Source: Pholis gunnellus (lineage: Eukaryota > Chordata > Actinopteri > Perciformes > Pholidae). From it: a DNA stretch of 64,000 nt. The notes beneath the pieces are model-generated. The model had not been told where the DNA came from. It saw only the letters and a list, made by a program, of their open reading frames with translations, and did not search any database. How positions within the stretch are numbered: the stretch's first letter is position 1; each line of letters begins with the position of its first letter. The stretch is from positions 21,196,986 to 21,260,985 of the forward strand of contig OU342807.1 in assembly GCA_910591455.2 (NCBI GenBank), written 5' to 3'. The position numbers and the translations under genes are program-made. This document shows positions 16,019 through 29,698 of the stretch, in pieces.

Positions 16019-16474
16019 CCTAATGAATAATGGCTGAAGTTAGGGGGCGTAGAGGGTTATTCATTTACAAGGCACTTCCTCTGCTTTCATTCCCCTGTAG
16101 GTGCATCAGTCTCACACTGAATGAATCCCAAGAGAGACCGAAAGGTAGAGATGGAGAATTTAATATGCTTAACATATTATATGGTGCTTATGAGTCAAAT
16201 TAGGAACTTGGCACTGCTCTGACAATCTTTTCAATTTCTCTCAATGTACAAAGAGCCCAGAACATAATGTAGACAGGACCCAAAATCACTGTGTACAGTC
16301 CAATGTGTGCATCTGCATTGTTGTTGTTGATTAATGTTGCATTCAGTTCGTATGGATTTCATTGCTGAGTCTGCTTAATGGCAGATGTTCATGAAGAGAT
16401 TTTAGTTTTGCAGATCAATATTTCTCAGCATACAGGTAAAAACAGCCAGCTTCATGAAGAGGACCTGCTATGAA

Positions 16475-16890
16475 GATATAAATGGCTCATTCTATGAGAA
16501 AATGACTCGACTTCTCACTGGATTTATTCCCCCAGTAAACATTGTCAACATGAGTTTATGGTCTCAATTGCTAGTTTCAAGTCTTTTTCAATACAGCATG
16601 ATGTTCATTTAGTAATTTATGGTCCCATTTAGAGTAAAATAGGCCATGAAGCAGGGTTTGCTTCTTACAACTTTAACCCTTTCACAGTGTGTTTTCAATT
16701 CATGAAAGTTAATCATTACATTTTTGGTCACCTAAAAAATGTCTTATTCAGTGTTCTGTTCACCCTGTGTCAACAAAAGAAGAAGATGGCCACGGCCAAT
16801 GCTGAACTAGAGGTTTCAAAACTGTAGTTTACAAAACAAAGAGTGGCCGTCATGGTGACTAAATCCACTTCTTATATACAGTCTATGATT
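16475..16890 (+). repeat. dispersed repeat family A, copy 1
   Basis: It contains TCTATGAGAAAATGACTCGA, GAGTTTATGGTCTCAATTGC and TACAGCATGATGTTCATTTA, and ends CCACTTCTTATATACAGTC. Shared with copies at 18480-18985 (reverse), 27060-27525 and 37930-38095. The middle differs from the other copies (insertion at about 16680-16760). Confidence 0.85.
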
Positions 16891-18479
16891 AATAAAGCAA
16901 AGCAGAAAAAAACTGAAAAGAAAACAGCTGACAGTTTGATTGGCAGGTGAACTCCGGGAAGTGCAAAAGCACGGCAGCAGTTAGAACTCAGCACCAAGAT
17001 AAATGGATAAACAAAGGATTTAAGGATTACTTGAGTAAATGATGCAGCACGGTGTGCATAGAGGACAGGGAACAAAGAGCTTGTTAGCCGAGAGCGGAGC
17101 ACAGGGGTCATATCTTTCACATCTATTACAGAGTTACATGAAAGTATTGAAGGATGATCTGAGCCAGTAGAGGAGAAAACAATCTCTGCTTCTCCGCTGA
17201 AGACTAAAACAAAGACAAATACAATTGTCAGGGCACTAAATACTGACCTTCACATGATTTGGATCACTGTGCTCTTTAATATGTGGCTGGACCGATAATG
17301 AGACACCTAAAAAAAAAAAAAAGTTTCTGTCAGTGGAGGCCATATGTTCCCTTCCTTTTGGTCCCATTGTTTTCTCAAGAAGATGCAATGCTGGTAAAAT
17401 GGCTGTACACATTTGCTTTCCTTGTCTCTAACTCTGCCAGTTGAACATTATTTGCCACAAACACACACACACACACACACACCTTTTCCCTCCGCTGCCT
17501 GCTGTGCCAATGTGTTGCTGTTCTAATTAAAGGCGAATTTCCATTGGGGCATGGCGGCTGAGGTCATAAAATCATCTGAGTGACAATAGAAGTCAGACGG
17601 TATTGTAGTTCCCTCAGCATGCCATGAGAAATTGCACCGCCGTCGCCCACAGACACAGAAACACCCACGCTTATTAATACAATTCCCTAGACTGAGATGG
17701 AGCGAGGTATTTTTTTCGTCTCCCTAAGGTGTTTATAAGTTTACATAATTAATATGAATACAAATATAAATGTCTGCATGGGTGTTTTTTTGTTGTTTGT
17801 TTGGGTGGATATGTAATTATGTGTGTGCTTCAAGGGTTGCTGCTCTCATTAACATGCCTTTCTATTAGAGCAAAATGTAACACATTTGTAACAGCTGCAT
17901 AGTAACTAACGACAATATCTTTTCATAATACAGCCTCTGTAAACTGTCAGAAGAAATATCTACTAGGTTGTAGCATGAACACGAGTACATGTTGATCACA
18001 ATTAAGAGGGACAGGAAATGACTCCACGGGGACGGAGATGATCTCCCCACTGAACAAGAAAGTGGAACACCTGACCCTTCAGTAAAACACCCCAATTTAA
18101 AAGCCCTCCACGGTGGATTTGTGTGTAAGTGAGTTTAATGTGGCATTTAGTGTTTTTTTTATTTTTTGGTCAAATACATGCCTCTGATCATCCCTAAGAG
18201 GGGCTGCATCAGTGACAAGCATCCCCTCCCTATTAATTTCAGATGCTGTGGATTTACCCTGTTTACTTAAAGATTAATCACACCCACTGTTTGAGCCTGT
18301 CTCCGCCTTCTGCAAAATTATTAAAAACATGTCCCAGGATGAATAAGGGAAGGGTAGAGAAAACATGTTCCAGTTGGAGGCTTCTCTACCGGTTCCTACC
18401 TCAGGAACCAGTAGTACCTCCAGGCTACGTTAGCAGCTTTTCTTGTTGCTTTTGTTCATAAATGCTTATTATTTAAGCA
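16891..18479. other. intergenic, no gene seen
   Basis: It includes a short (CA) tract at 17460-17482. 17515-17660 is repeat-free. Nothing coding recognised. Confidence 0.5.
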
Positions 18480-18985
18480 AAATAATGCACTCATAGTTGT
18501 CCCAATGATGGAAGATGATGGACGAGTCCAAGCAGCAAAGACTGCAATGTGACATCAACCATTGGTTAGTGGACAGCTGCTTTGAAGCCTCGAGTTTGGC
18601 ATTTTGCCCGTCGCCATCTTGGTTTTTGTCCATCGCCATCTTGTTTTTAAGGAACTAGAAGTGACACGTGAGGGTGGAGCTAAGTACAACTGAACACTGG
18701 ATAAGATCAGACAACACCGTGGTAGTGAACAGTCAATCACAAGGTAGCCCCGCCCTAAAGCATACCCTGCTTTGTGGTCTATTTCACTAATAATGGGACC
18801 ATCATTTACTAAATGAACACCATGCTGTATTGAAGAAGACTTTAAAGTAGCGACTGAGACCATAAACTCATCTTTATAGTGTTTACTGAGGGTCATTTTC
18901 TCATAGACTTCTATAACAACCAGCCCTCTGATGGCCATTAGAAATAAAGCAAGTTTAAGGCACTCCCATATTGGCTTCACTTTTC
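18480..18985 (-). repeat. dispersed repeat family A, copy 2 (reverse)
   Basis: Read on the minus strand: CTAATGGCCATCAGAGGGCT, GAAGTCTATGAGAAAATGAC, GAGTTTATGGTCTCAGTCGC, then AAGATGGCG repeats near 18605-18645. Same order as the 27060 copy. Confidence 0.85.
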
Positions 18986-20140
18986 AGTTTGCCACCTGCA
19001 CATGAGCACCAATATATATCAAGTCCCTTCCATCACATTTGGACACTCTATTGGGAATCAAACACGTGTACACGAGTACAAAGAGATCGAGTTACCCGAT
19101 GTTTCCATATGTAGTTGAGTCGTTTCAGCATGTTGTACTGTGCTGCTTGTTAGAGAGAATTAAGCAACAAAGGGCTTCACAACAGTCTTGCTTTACAGAT
19201 CAAAATAGCAGGGCTCTCTGTCTGTCCTTGTCTCTTTCTGCCCATCTGTCTGGGCTCTGTCTGACTAGCTTCTAAATGAATCCTTCTAAGGCCCCTTTTG
19301 TTCGGGGCCTGGCTGCTCCACAGTTTACGGTGTGGGATCGTACTCATTTATAGCATTCCGGCATTATAGCAAACTGGGACGCTTTTCAGCAGAGCTGCTC
19401 AGAGAGATTAATCTGGTCGGGAGAAAAGGAGAAAAGAGAAAGAAAAGGGAGAGGAGAATAGCTAAGTGCTAGAGTAGTGAAGTGTCCCTCCAAGGACCCG
19501 CGCTGTGCACCTGTCTGCATCCTGAAGTGATTTATTTTGTCGAGGGATGATAATACAATTTTAATATAGGGCAGAAAGACTCTGTGGTAGCATTTGACAA
19601 CTCCTTGCTGAAAACATAGAGATAGTAGAGAGAAGACAACTGTATACAGAGATAGCTACCTTTTTATGGCTGAATAGTATTTTAGATATGAAGCATTTAC
19701 TTTGAATCCCTAAAAGGTGCTCCGAGGAGTTTTTTCAATTCATGCATTTTCTTCCTTTTTCAGTTTTCAATTTTACAATTAATTGAACATGGTTTACATC
19801 TTTGTTAACGAGCTAGCTGTCTTCTTCTTCACTGCCTTAGTCGGCCTGCTGCTCCATTTCTTTGTGCGTTACTGCGAGCAACTGTCAATCAGTGGAACAG
19901 CATGCTTGAGTGCGTTCATGTGTGATCTTTTGGGCGAGCGTGATAAGAACAAAACGGGGACCCACCTGCAAAAACATAGGTAGAGTGACGAATGGTTAAA
20001 TACTCCACAAGGTGCCTGGACATGATAAGTGCCAAAGTCCTTCAGTTCTGGTTCATCGTTTGTAGTCTACATTAGCCCGCCTGCTGTAAATAGTTCTTAA
20101 AGAAATTGATGATGTACAGTCTCATCATATGCAGCAACTT
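18986..20140. other. intergenic, no gene seen
   Basis: 19290-19520 is a repeat-free stretch of mixed base composition. No exon recognised. Confidence 0.5.
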
Positions 20141-20738
20141 GGTCTCCTATAAACTACGTTCCCATACAAAGACATTACGTTTGTCTTTGATGTGTCACAA
20201 ATACGTCTCTGAACGTAGTTCGCAGAAGTGCACGTGGGGAGGAGGTCAGAGTGGATGAGAGAGCTGAAGAAACGAGACTTTCACCCAGCAGACTGCTGTT
20301 TGTGTCCAGTTTGAAACCAAAATTCCAAGCTAGCTGGCTAATTTCAATTCACCCCGTTACATGAAAATCGTAACAAACATACTTATTTTAAGCTAAACTA
20401 TTATGTTTTAGGGGCCATTCACAGGTTGAGTTGGACCTCCCCAGTCTTTAATTTTCATGGTTAACAGTTTGTTGTTTGTCTAATTATTTATTTTTCTGGA
20501 TTTTGTCTTGTCTTGGTATCGCCTTGGTGTCATGTTTATGTTGCTCAGAAATGTGGACGACCAGTCTTTATTTGAAGTGGTCCTAAAATACCTAAATAAC
20601 ACAAAAAGTGATTTTCTTCTTTTGTTTTCTCTCAGTTTACAGCTGAAACATTGTTAAAAACTGTGACCGTAATCCAAAATCTGAAGCGTAATGGAGAATG
20701 TAGTTTAGTTGTATGGGAACGTTATTTTGTACGAGACA
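20141..20738. mobile_element. about 600-bp inverted-repeat element (non-autonomous DNA transposon-like)
   Basis: The left arm GGTCTCCTATAAACTACGTT then CCCATACAAA (20141-20170) pairs imperfectly with the right arm ending GTATGGGAACGTTATTTTGT then ACGAGAC (20711-20737). Both arms are followed inward by ATTACG. Target duplications are not clear, so the ends are approximate. Confidence 0.55.
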
Positions 20739-20745
20739 GGGTTGA

Positions 20746-21505
20746 GTGGAGGACTTCACAGCATGCTACCTCCTTGATGCCTGCCGTTGTGCAGGCACAG
20801 CCCTGAAATAAGTAGTGTTTTCAGGGCAAAGGAAAAATAAAAGGCTTCCCTTCACTAAGATGTCCTTGTGTTGACACTGGGCCACCTCGATTCAACATCA
20901 AAGCATCCCGCTAAGACACTCACAAAGTGCCCTTCCAGCACTGAGTCAGCGCTGGTTATGTTCGCTTTGTTTAAGTACTGTGGCGCTTGTGCACATATCT
21001 ATGCACGGACACCTGCATCAGCATAATGTAAATATTGGTGCATGCGTGCAGACTCTCTGACACACAAATAGACAAGCTGATACAATGTTCAACTCTCTGG
21101 AAAAAAAAGGCGTTTCAATAAAGTACAGAAATTCAGAGGACAAACTGGTGAATGTTAAAATAAAAAAAAAATAAAAAAACACCCACAGCATCAAGATAGT
21201 GATGCGGAAAGGTAGAGCAGTGACCCAGTTCCAGTGTATATCTTAGTTTGCATCAGTTTTCATACACTAGAAGGCTTAGAAAGTGGTCTGCAGATGTAGT
21301 TAGAGCGTCTACAGTTTACTTCAACCTCCAAGGTCACGCAGACCTTAAATGGACGAGAGCAGAAGGAGCGGAGGAGGGAGCGTATTCTGGGCTCAAGTGA
21401 TTTTTCACACTTCTGTGGCTTTTGTCCTTCCTGTCATCAGGCTTCACAGTTAAAAAGCTTTTCGCAGCTTGAGACAAAGTACAGTGTGTGAGTGTGTGTG
21501 TCAGC

Positions 21506-21508
<3 letters not shown>
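20746..21508. other. intergenic, nothing recognised
   Basis: Contains A-rich runs near 21100-21180. No gene or named repeat. Confidence 0.5.

Positions 21509-21547
<39 letters not shown>
21509..21547. repeat. (AG)n microsatellite
   Basis: Pure AG, 39 bp. Confidence 0.98.
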
Positions 21548-21550
<3 letters not shown>

Positions 21551-22094
21551 ACATTAGCGGTATTTTCAGATCTCCTGGCTGTACAGATCTCTATGTATCC
21601 ATTGACAGCCAAAACACAAGTATTACATGATGCTGAACACCTCGCTCACTCCGCACTAGCACCCAACCATCACGTCTGCACCGACACGCGCAAAGTCTCC
21701 CTCGCGCTCCACTTACTCCCCCTCGACCAAGCAGCAGCCATCTATCAGTCTGATTGTCTTGATGATTTTCTCTAAGTGGACTTTCAGCCTCTGCAACATC
21801 TGTGTTTACCTCGCTCACTGAAAGCGGACGGATCGGTCTCTCTCTGCCTGAACTGAAACGTCTCCTCCAAGGAGAGAAATCTCTACAGAGCACACAACTC
21901 ACGGGTCAGATGAAGCTGCAGGGTGTGTGAGACTGTGGAGAGATTACACGACTGGTGCAATGTTCACAGGGCTTTAGTCAGCTTTTTATTGGCCTGTACT
22001 TAAAACCAGCCCCTTTCTAGATGCAACATTAACATCACAATACATTAATGCATCACTTATTACATTCCAGTAATACGATGATTCTAAAATGGGC

Positions 22095-22255
22095 CTTACT
22101 GCATAATAAGTACATTTACTTTTGGTACTCTGAGTGTATTTCCTAATTTTACTTCCATAAGGGTTTGCAGGACTTCTACTTGGAACAGAGTATTTTAAAA
22201 CTTTAGTATAGCTACTTTTCTTAAGTAAAATATCTTTCACCACTGATTGGATCGC
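22095..22255. repeat. fragment of a fish hAT-like repeat
   Basis: AAGTACATTTACTTTTGGTA, then ACTTCTACTTGGAACAGAGT and AAGTAAAATATC..CACCACTG. This order recalls a common fish hAT-derived repeat ending in CACCACTG. Related words occur at 37435-37600. Confidence 0.5.
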
Positions 22256-22365
22256 TATATCAATATCATCACTGTTACAAAAGCAGGTGATGAACTTGAT
22301 TCCACTCATTAGAATATCCAGCTGATCACTAATGGCAGACAGAGCTCTCTGTGAGTGGGTAATAT

Positions 22366-22371
<6 letters not shown>

Positions 22372-22417
<46 letters not shown>
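22372..22417. repeat. (AT)n microsatellite
   Basis: Pure TA/AT, 46 bp, flanked by A/T-rich sequence. Confidence 0.97.
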
Positions 22418-22424
<7 letters not shown>

Positions 22425-24844
22425 AATTATCCATATATATGAGCAAAAGCCTCTGAAGTCATAAGAGCAAGAGACAAAGCAGCATTGTTACATAGTGATG
22501 TAGGCTATTGTATCTTTATCAGCTGCGTCTCTGCTCTGCCTATCTTGTCATCTTGGCTTTGTCTTATCACTGTGACTGTGACAGTATCAGTATTAGTGTG
22601 ACAACGATACTTCTTTTGTGTTTGTATCAACTATAGGTCACCGGGAATGAAATCTCTGCCAGAGAATGGTGTAATAGAGGTTCAGCCAGCGTTGTTGTGT
22701 TTTTAATCATCAATGGTAATTATCTGGTATCCCTTTTAGTTTGGCAACAACTACTGTTATTCTTAACTGTCTTTAATTCCTCACTTCATGACCTTCTTCC
22801 TTAAACAAAGGCAGTGAACGCTCTTATTTGAATAGCAGTAAAAGGTTAATACATCTCTTAATGTGATACAGTGACATACACGCATGCACTTTATAATCTA
22901 CAATTAATGCGGGTTATATTTACAGTATAGGTTTTAATCTAAACATTTGATTTAAGATGGATATTTTGCCACCAGCAGTTATTTTTTGTTGAGTGTTCTG
23001 TTGCTAGTAGCAACCACCATTAGATTTGCCAACTTAGTTTTTGTGTTACTGCTAATCCAACCATTACCAGCTATCTGAAGCTAATGTTTCAAGCAACTGT
23101 TAAATTGCCTTTGGGCTAACTGTTTGATGTTAATTGCACTCTGGTTGTAAGTGGTGATGTAAATGTAAATGACAGCTACTCTACTCAATTTGTGAATCCA
23201 GTTTACTTGTTCATTTTTACAACACCACCATTGAATGTATTGTGTTTTTATCCAATGCTGTTTTCACTGGAAAGATCATTTGTTGTCTTCCAGTCATGCT
23301 TTTTCTTCTTTATACCCTTTTTAACTTTCAAAATATGGCAGCTCTTCACCCCATTTGTTAATATGGTGATATTGATTGGTGCGGCTTTAAATATCAAGAC
23401 TGAGCCAGTTAATTCCCTGTTTTATCCCCGAGGCTTGTCGCCTGTTTCAAGCAGTGCATGCAGCAACACACAAACCCCAAAACCACCAGGTCCCCACCAC
23501 CCTGGACCCCTGCATCGTCATTGAACCAAGCATCGCCCTTGTTCCGCTTCCTATTACCAGTTGCAATAATAAAGAAGTCCTTATACTGTATAAGTGCCGA
23601 ACATTTTCAACAATGTTAGCCTTACAAACGCAAATTATTTATTCTGGAAATGAATATCCAGTCTGATGGTTGTGCAGATCTCTTTATATTATAATGACCT
23701 TGAGGTCCACTATAATTAAGCCACCTCATTCCACATCCTGTGTGCCAAAATCTTTTTAGTTGCTCTCTTTGGATGAATGTCATCTTGTGAGGGCAGCATC
23801 GTGCAGTTACGCCTGGAGGCCTGTAACGTAGCTGTTCGCTGCACTGTGCCGCTGTGCCGCAGGGAGCTTATTTGAAGTGCCAGGTGGTTGCCTGGATCTC
23901 AATAACTGTTCTGTCTCCACAGCTGCTAGAGCAGTAAAACCTTTGCTGTAGCTGCTGGCCAACAATATCACCTTGCCCGGAGCAGCAGAGGAGAGACAGC
24001 TGCCAGAGAAATTCACCACTATTACCCATGTTATTTGCGGTCATTGAGCCGCCATCGCGTGTTCCCCGTCGGTGCCAACTCGGAATTGGTAGAGCACAGA
24101 TTTGGTGATGGCCAAATACATAATTAACCACCGACATCTTATTTTCTCACACATGCTAAGAGGAGAGGTGGCGGGTGGAGAAGGCAACAAGTGTTACATT
24201 GCTTTCTCAGCGAGTCTGCCTACAGCTGAACACTAGCACATGCTGTGCTGTTGAGGTTGTGACAGGATTTCTTCCTGACGTGGCAATTTAAGCCAACGTC
24301 GATGTGTCAGAGGAGGACTGTGTTGATGTGTTTGTTGACGCACATGCAGACAAGTTGAATTATTATCTCAACCCCTATACCTGGACCTTGCCAGACTCTT
24401 AATGCTGTGAAGAGAGGCTATACGACTTTCTCATGGGTGTAACATAAAAAAAGTTGCATTCATATTGGACATATTATACTGGCCCTAGTTTGAGTTTTCC
24501 TATTCCTGTATTGTATTTTTGTTATTACTACACATTCACTTTTGCAAATGAGATTTCCACACCTATGGCTCCCTTTGCATCCCAAGTCATCTTTCTATCG
24601 GCCCAGAGTTGTAGCAAGCCACCATTTCCTGGTTGAAGTGTTGTGCATAACAGTGAGGGAGCCGCTCTCATGAGGAGCAGTAGTGCTTTATGAGCCATCT
24701 CCTAAATCAAAGGTGCCTTTTGTGTACTAAACCTACTATAATATACAAAGCAGCGGTTTTCCAAGTCTGACACTGTGAAGAGAACAGAGAACATTAAGCA
24801 CACTGCGCACCCTCCAACACAGGAATTCAGAGCATGTCTACTGC
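22418..24844. other. intergenic; unique GC-richer block 23790-24140
   Basis: No repeats were recognised in 23790-24140, and GC is higher than around it. It has no open frame resembling a known protein. It may be a conserved regulatory element. Confidence 0.4.
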
Positions 24845-25010
24845 CTCCACACGACTCTCAAAGTGGCGATAGCTGAGCCAGCGGCTCAAAGCTAACAGTG
24901 CAAACTATGACAGCAGTGCTGACAGGGCTAAAAGTGTAGCTAATGCCGCCATCGTTATAACCTGTAATCGCCGTATGAGAGCAGTGCAGAGTGGCGGCCT
25001 TGAGCCAGCC
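24845..25010 (+). repeat. dispersed repeat, copy 2 of 2 (GCTAAC-rich)
   Basis: Matches 10985-11165 in order and orientation: GCGATAGCTGAGCCAGCGGC, GCTAACAGTGCAAACTATG, GCAGTGCTGACAGGGCTAA, GAGAGCAGTGCAGAG. Confidence 0.75.
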
Positions 25011-27059
25011 AGTGGGGCACGCTCACATGCACTAAAAGCACGCACCGCCGGTCCGGCTATGTCAACAAAGCAAGAATGAGATGGGCTCAGAACACACACA
25101 GAGGGAGAGCAACTTCATTTTCTCTATTTCTTTACATTTCAACTAGTTATTTGCTGCTATATCAATGCTCTAAATATTTTAAAGAGGACATGTACAGAGT
25201 AAGAAGTCTTTTTTCTTGATTACAAAGCAGATTTATGGACATTTATTCCATGAAATGATACCCTCAAAATGTGTAAACCACACTGAATCTTAAATATGTG
25301 TATCATGTTTGTACGTTTCGATTTGACTGAATTATGTCTCGGAGAAGAAGTAGCCTAGGCTTAATTGATGGTCCACCTGCTAACTGGCCAAACCAAGATA
25401 ACTTCCTTTTGCTTTCAGATCGATGGCATGCACCTGTGCCTTTCACCTCACTCGGCATCTTTGTTAATCAGTCAGAGAGTTTGTTTCTTCTTGTTCAGGC
25501 ATTAAAAATGTTAATCAGGGGACATAATCCTTCTGCAGGAGGAGCATGTCAATCAAGGTAAGGAAATACTGTTACAAAATTGACAAAGAATTAACAAAGT
25601 GAAAGACACTCAAAGCAACAGCAACAAAAGAGAAGAAAACTTAACCTCAAAGCTGTGAAATCTTATCTCGGTGTAAGTCCAGGGGGAGAGACAGTCCTTA
25701 GGCAAATGAGAAGACGAGGAGACGGTGCAGAGCATGTTAAAGACTGCTTAGTCAACTTCAGCAGAGAGAAAATACACATTGGGATTACAGCCACCACTGA
25801 GAGAAGATCAACCAGGTGCATATGAAGGGAATTTGGAGTTCCATTTTCCTTTTGTGGCGTCAGCTCTGCAGAATTCAGATGAGCTCGTGTCTCTGTCTGA
25901 GAAACCGCCGGGGACCGCAAAGGACTGGGAGCGAAGCGTAGTGAATGTAAAGGACAATGTGACCGAAAATGAATTGTCTCGGCTGGTTGGATTTGTCTCT
26001 TAGAAAGGGACGACATTCCAACATTGATGTAACACCAAACCCAAATTCTGCAAACAGAAGACAACTTCCTCTTTATCTTGTGTTCTCGTGGTGGAAACCA
26101 GCTCTGCAAATTTGAACTGAATGTCTCCTAATCATTTTGTATGCAATTAACTTCATGTTAACAACAAGACGGAAATTGGGTTCTTTTGTTCCCTCAATAA
26201 AGCCTGTCAGGCAGCTGCCTACAAGGCTGTCAATCTTTTTCTAACAACAGGTGATAAGGAAACTGCACCACATTAAATACCCCAGAAAATATAATTTTAT
26301 TTCCATAATAACATGAATATTGATGCATGTGCCACATCGTGTCTACTGAAAGTTCCCTCACTACTCCACGTCAAGGTTGAAAACCATGGCCTGATGGCAG
26401 ACACACTTTAGGGCTCTGTTCCAGCAGTGGTATTATGATCAGAAGGTTTAGCATTGATGAGCACTGTTACTTTGAGAACAGTGCAATGGAGAAAGTATTG
26501 AGGAAACCCAGCAAGGAGTCCAAAACTGAGCACAGGAGTTAAGAAACAAAGCTGCGTGTGTCCTTCAGTTTGTTGTCCCCTGTGGCTTCTGCCAGCTTTA
26601 CGGGCCAAAGCTGACCCTGTACATCCTACCCAGGGCCATTTAACAGAAGTATGTGAGGCATCTGACAGTGGAAGGTCTTCTCACACACATGGTAGCGGAG
26701 CTTTTACAGGGTCAACGCCATTCATTGAGATGGAGGCTTTCCCTGCTCTGAGAGAGGATCAGGGCTGGCCATAGAATTTTTGGGACACTTAGCAGGATTT
26801 GGTTTGAAGGTTTGCCTGCTCATTGTGACGTGTTGCCGATTCACATTGCACTGAACTAATTTGTATATTGTAAATATTAATTTAAGCACACAATTAGGAA
26901 CGTAGAGAATAAAGTTAGACCTACTAGCGAAAGCGCTGTATCTAAATATACTACAGTAAATACAATATTTGTCTATCACCCCCGAACAACAGGGAACTTT
27001 GATGCATATTTTAATGTTATGTTCAGCCGGGAACCTCTGGTTCTGAGAAGTGATGCCAA
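25011..27059. other. intergenic, no gene seen
   Basis: Open frames at 25334-25561 and 25779-26003 resemble no protein I know. 25330-25560 is repeat-free and could be regulatory. Confidence 0.45.
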
Positions 27060-27525
27060 TGTAGAAATGTCTTAAACTTGCATTCTTTCTAATGGCCATC
27101 AGGGGGCGACTCTCCTGGTTTCAAAAAGAAGTCTGATTTTATAGACGTCCAGGAGAAAATGACCAAACTTCTGACATGATTTATTACCTCTGAGTTAACA
27201 TTAGTTTATGGTCTCAATCGCTAGTTTCAAGTCTTCTTCTATACAGCATGATGTTTATTTAGTAAATTATATTCCCATTTAGAGTAAAATAGACGATAAA
27301 GCAGGGTATGCTTTAGGGCGGGGCTCACTTGTGATTGACAGGTTGCTACCTCTACCAGATCAGTATACAGCATCTCTACGTCACTCCTCTGCAGCCCAAA
27401 TATGGTCACTTCTGTTCACTGGTTGCAAAAAAACCAAGATGGCGCAGCTGAAACGCAGAACTTGAGACCACAAACCGATGGGGGACGTCACGATGACGTC
27501 ATCCACTTCTTATACACAGTCCATG
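27060..27525 (+). repeat. dispersed repeat family A, copy 3 (fullest)
   Basis: CTAATGGCCATCAGGGGGCG, GTTTATGGTCTCAATCGCTA, GGGCGGGGCTCACTTGTGAT, GATTGACAGGTTGCTACC, CAAGATGGCGCAGC and the end CCACTTCTTATACACAGTCC. This is the most complete copy in the window. Confidence 0.88.
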
Positions 27526-28554
27526 GTTATTTTGGAAAGGGCTGAATTTTACCTGTCTTTACGTGTAAGATGTAAATAAATAGAATATGACACAACCAAA
27601 AACATTTCATGCACAAGGAAACCATATAGTGAAGCACATACGATTGTGGAATGTCTGATATCGTGATCAAATGAGAAAGAAATAAGCACTGTTGAAATGA
27701 AATGTTGCTACGTCAAACTATGTTTAAGCAAACTCAGTTAAGCTTAACTGCTTACATCGCTTAATGTGAGAGGATGACACAGAGCACAGGGTTAACAAGA
27801 AGCATCTGGCTGGAAATGGAATCACAGCCTTCTCTGTGTCCCTGCTTGATATCTTTTATCCCAAATCGACACAGCGACCAAAGTCTGCTGAGCCCACAGA
27901 TTGAACCTTGAGAAGAGGGGAAGGGAGTGAAGGATTGTTTGCAGCAGAACAGAGACACAAGATATCACAAAGAGTTTTCCTGACCTCACAGCAACTCACC
28001 CTCACAACCCACAAACCCTTTTATAACTTCTTTTGAGATGTGGAATAAACACTGTACAGAGAGTGAAATCGGTTGCTGACAAAGGTGGGAGCAAAGAATG
28101 AGTGATGTTGACTCAACGGATCTGAACCTGCAGGTCCAGTTGTTGTTAGGTCTGACTGTAGCTCTGTGACTGTTTCTCACACTCACTGTGACGGTTACAT
28201 CAATACGTTTCAGTAGTAAAACTGTGAGGAATCTGTACTTGTTTTCAGGTAAATTGTTTGTTGCACTGTGGGGTTCAGACTACCATCTGGAGTTTATTCA
28301 CGCATTAATAATAAACAGAAGAACAGAAAAAAACATTTCCACATTCTGTCACTATATAAAGACAGTTCATAGTGAGAACAAGCTAGTGTTTTATGGTTTA
28401 TGGGAAGGATGAGTTGAAAGGTAACATGCACTCACTTCTTGTTTTCTGTTTGGGGATTTTGCGTTGGTTATAACTGGAGATATCATTTTGTTTTCTCCAG
28501 CTCGGTCTCACTCCAAGGCGTTAAAAATCAAAAGTTGAGTTCTTTCATACTGAC
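27526..28554. other. intergenic, nothing recognised
   Basis: No exon or repeat identified. Confidence 0.5.
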
Positions 28555-28750
28555 GAGGTTCTGTGCTACGTCACTGAGTCACATAATGTTCCGTCCGTAG
28601 CTTAAATTTTGTTATAAGCGTAACTTTCTTTAAGCAAAACTTAATAATGTACTTTTCTAACCCACCAAGTGGTTTTGCTGCCTAAACCTGCCAACGTTTC
28701 ACAACATTAACCACCTGTTACAACATTAAACACGACGTTTGACCGTTTGG
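28555..28750 (-). repeat. reverse copy of the 'CAACAAAACCAC' fish repeat
   Basis: AAGTGGTTTTGCTGCCTAAA is the complement of the phrase at about 15470, with flanking GTCACATAA and CAACATTAA words. Confidence 0.5.
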
Positions 28751-29698
28751 TTTTCTCACTTTCTTGTATAGTTTAAAGTTCAATTAAAAAATTCAACAAA
28801 ATGAAAGCTGCTTATGGTTATGTTCATGTTATCGTGAATAAATGCAAATGTGAGTTTACACGTGGCAAACAAAAAGTTATTATACATAATCATAATTTTA
28901 CTATAGTAATGATAACAATATTATAGAAATGTTCTTCTTATTCTATGTGTAATACACATACAATGTGCAGGTACATACAGCAGAAAGTGAAGCATAAGAT
29001 GATGAGGTATGAGTTCAGCTTCTGTGATGTTGCATTATTCTCCACCATCTGCGTTGTTTGCTAATGGCCACATTGAACACGTTTACATTCAGTGTTGACA
29101 TTTTTCACTGGCACTTTTTAATGAAGAAAATGCTAATTCAGAGCAACCAGCTGTCCTGCCTTGTACTGCGGGAGAGGATCTACAAGGAATATACTGTACA
29201 AATAAATGGCCGGAGGCTTTAATACATAAACTAGCTAATTAAACACGTACGATCACTGACAATGAGTCTCATTATTGTTTGTATCAATTGCAACAACTCA
29301 CTTATGAGGCAGGGTCACCTCAAAATAATGTAAGATGTCAATTTGAAAAAATTAAAATTAACTGTTGTGATTAGCTCGGGGCCAACTTTTAGACTTTAAA
29401 AAGCAACTTGAATCAATAGAAATGTGCAGCACTGGGTTGAAAAAGATGTGCTACTTAAATACAAACACTGGCTGTAGTTACGAGAATAGTTCATATCCTG
29501 GTTGGGTCAACACATGGGGATACATTTGATTATTTGGCAGTGTATTTAAAAACAACACGTGAGTGTTTTGCTGATCTGGCACCCCCTTTGGTAGGATGAA
29601 GACACAATGGCAGTACTTTAAAAAAAAGTTTTGCCAACTAAAACTGAGAGCTTTAATAAGAAGTCATCAAAAATGTTGTGAAATATTCACTTCTTTTA
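28751..29698. other. intergenic, AT-rich, nothing recognised
   Basis: No exon identified. Confidence 0.5.
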
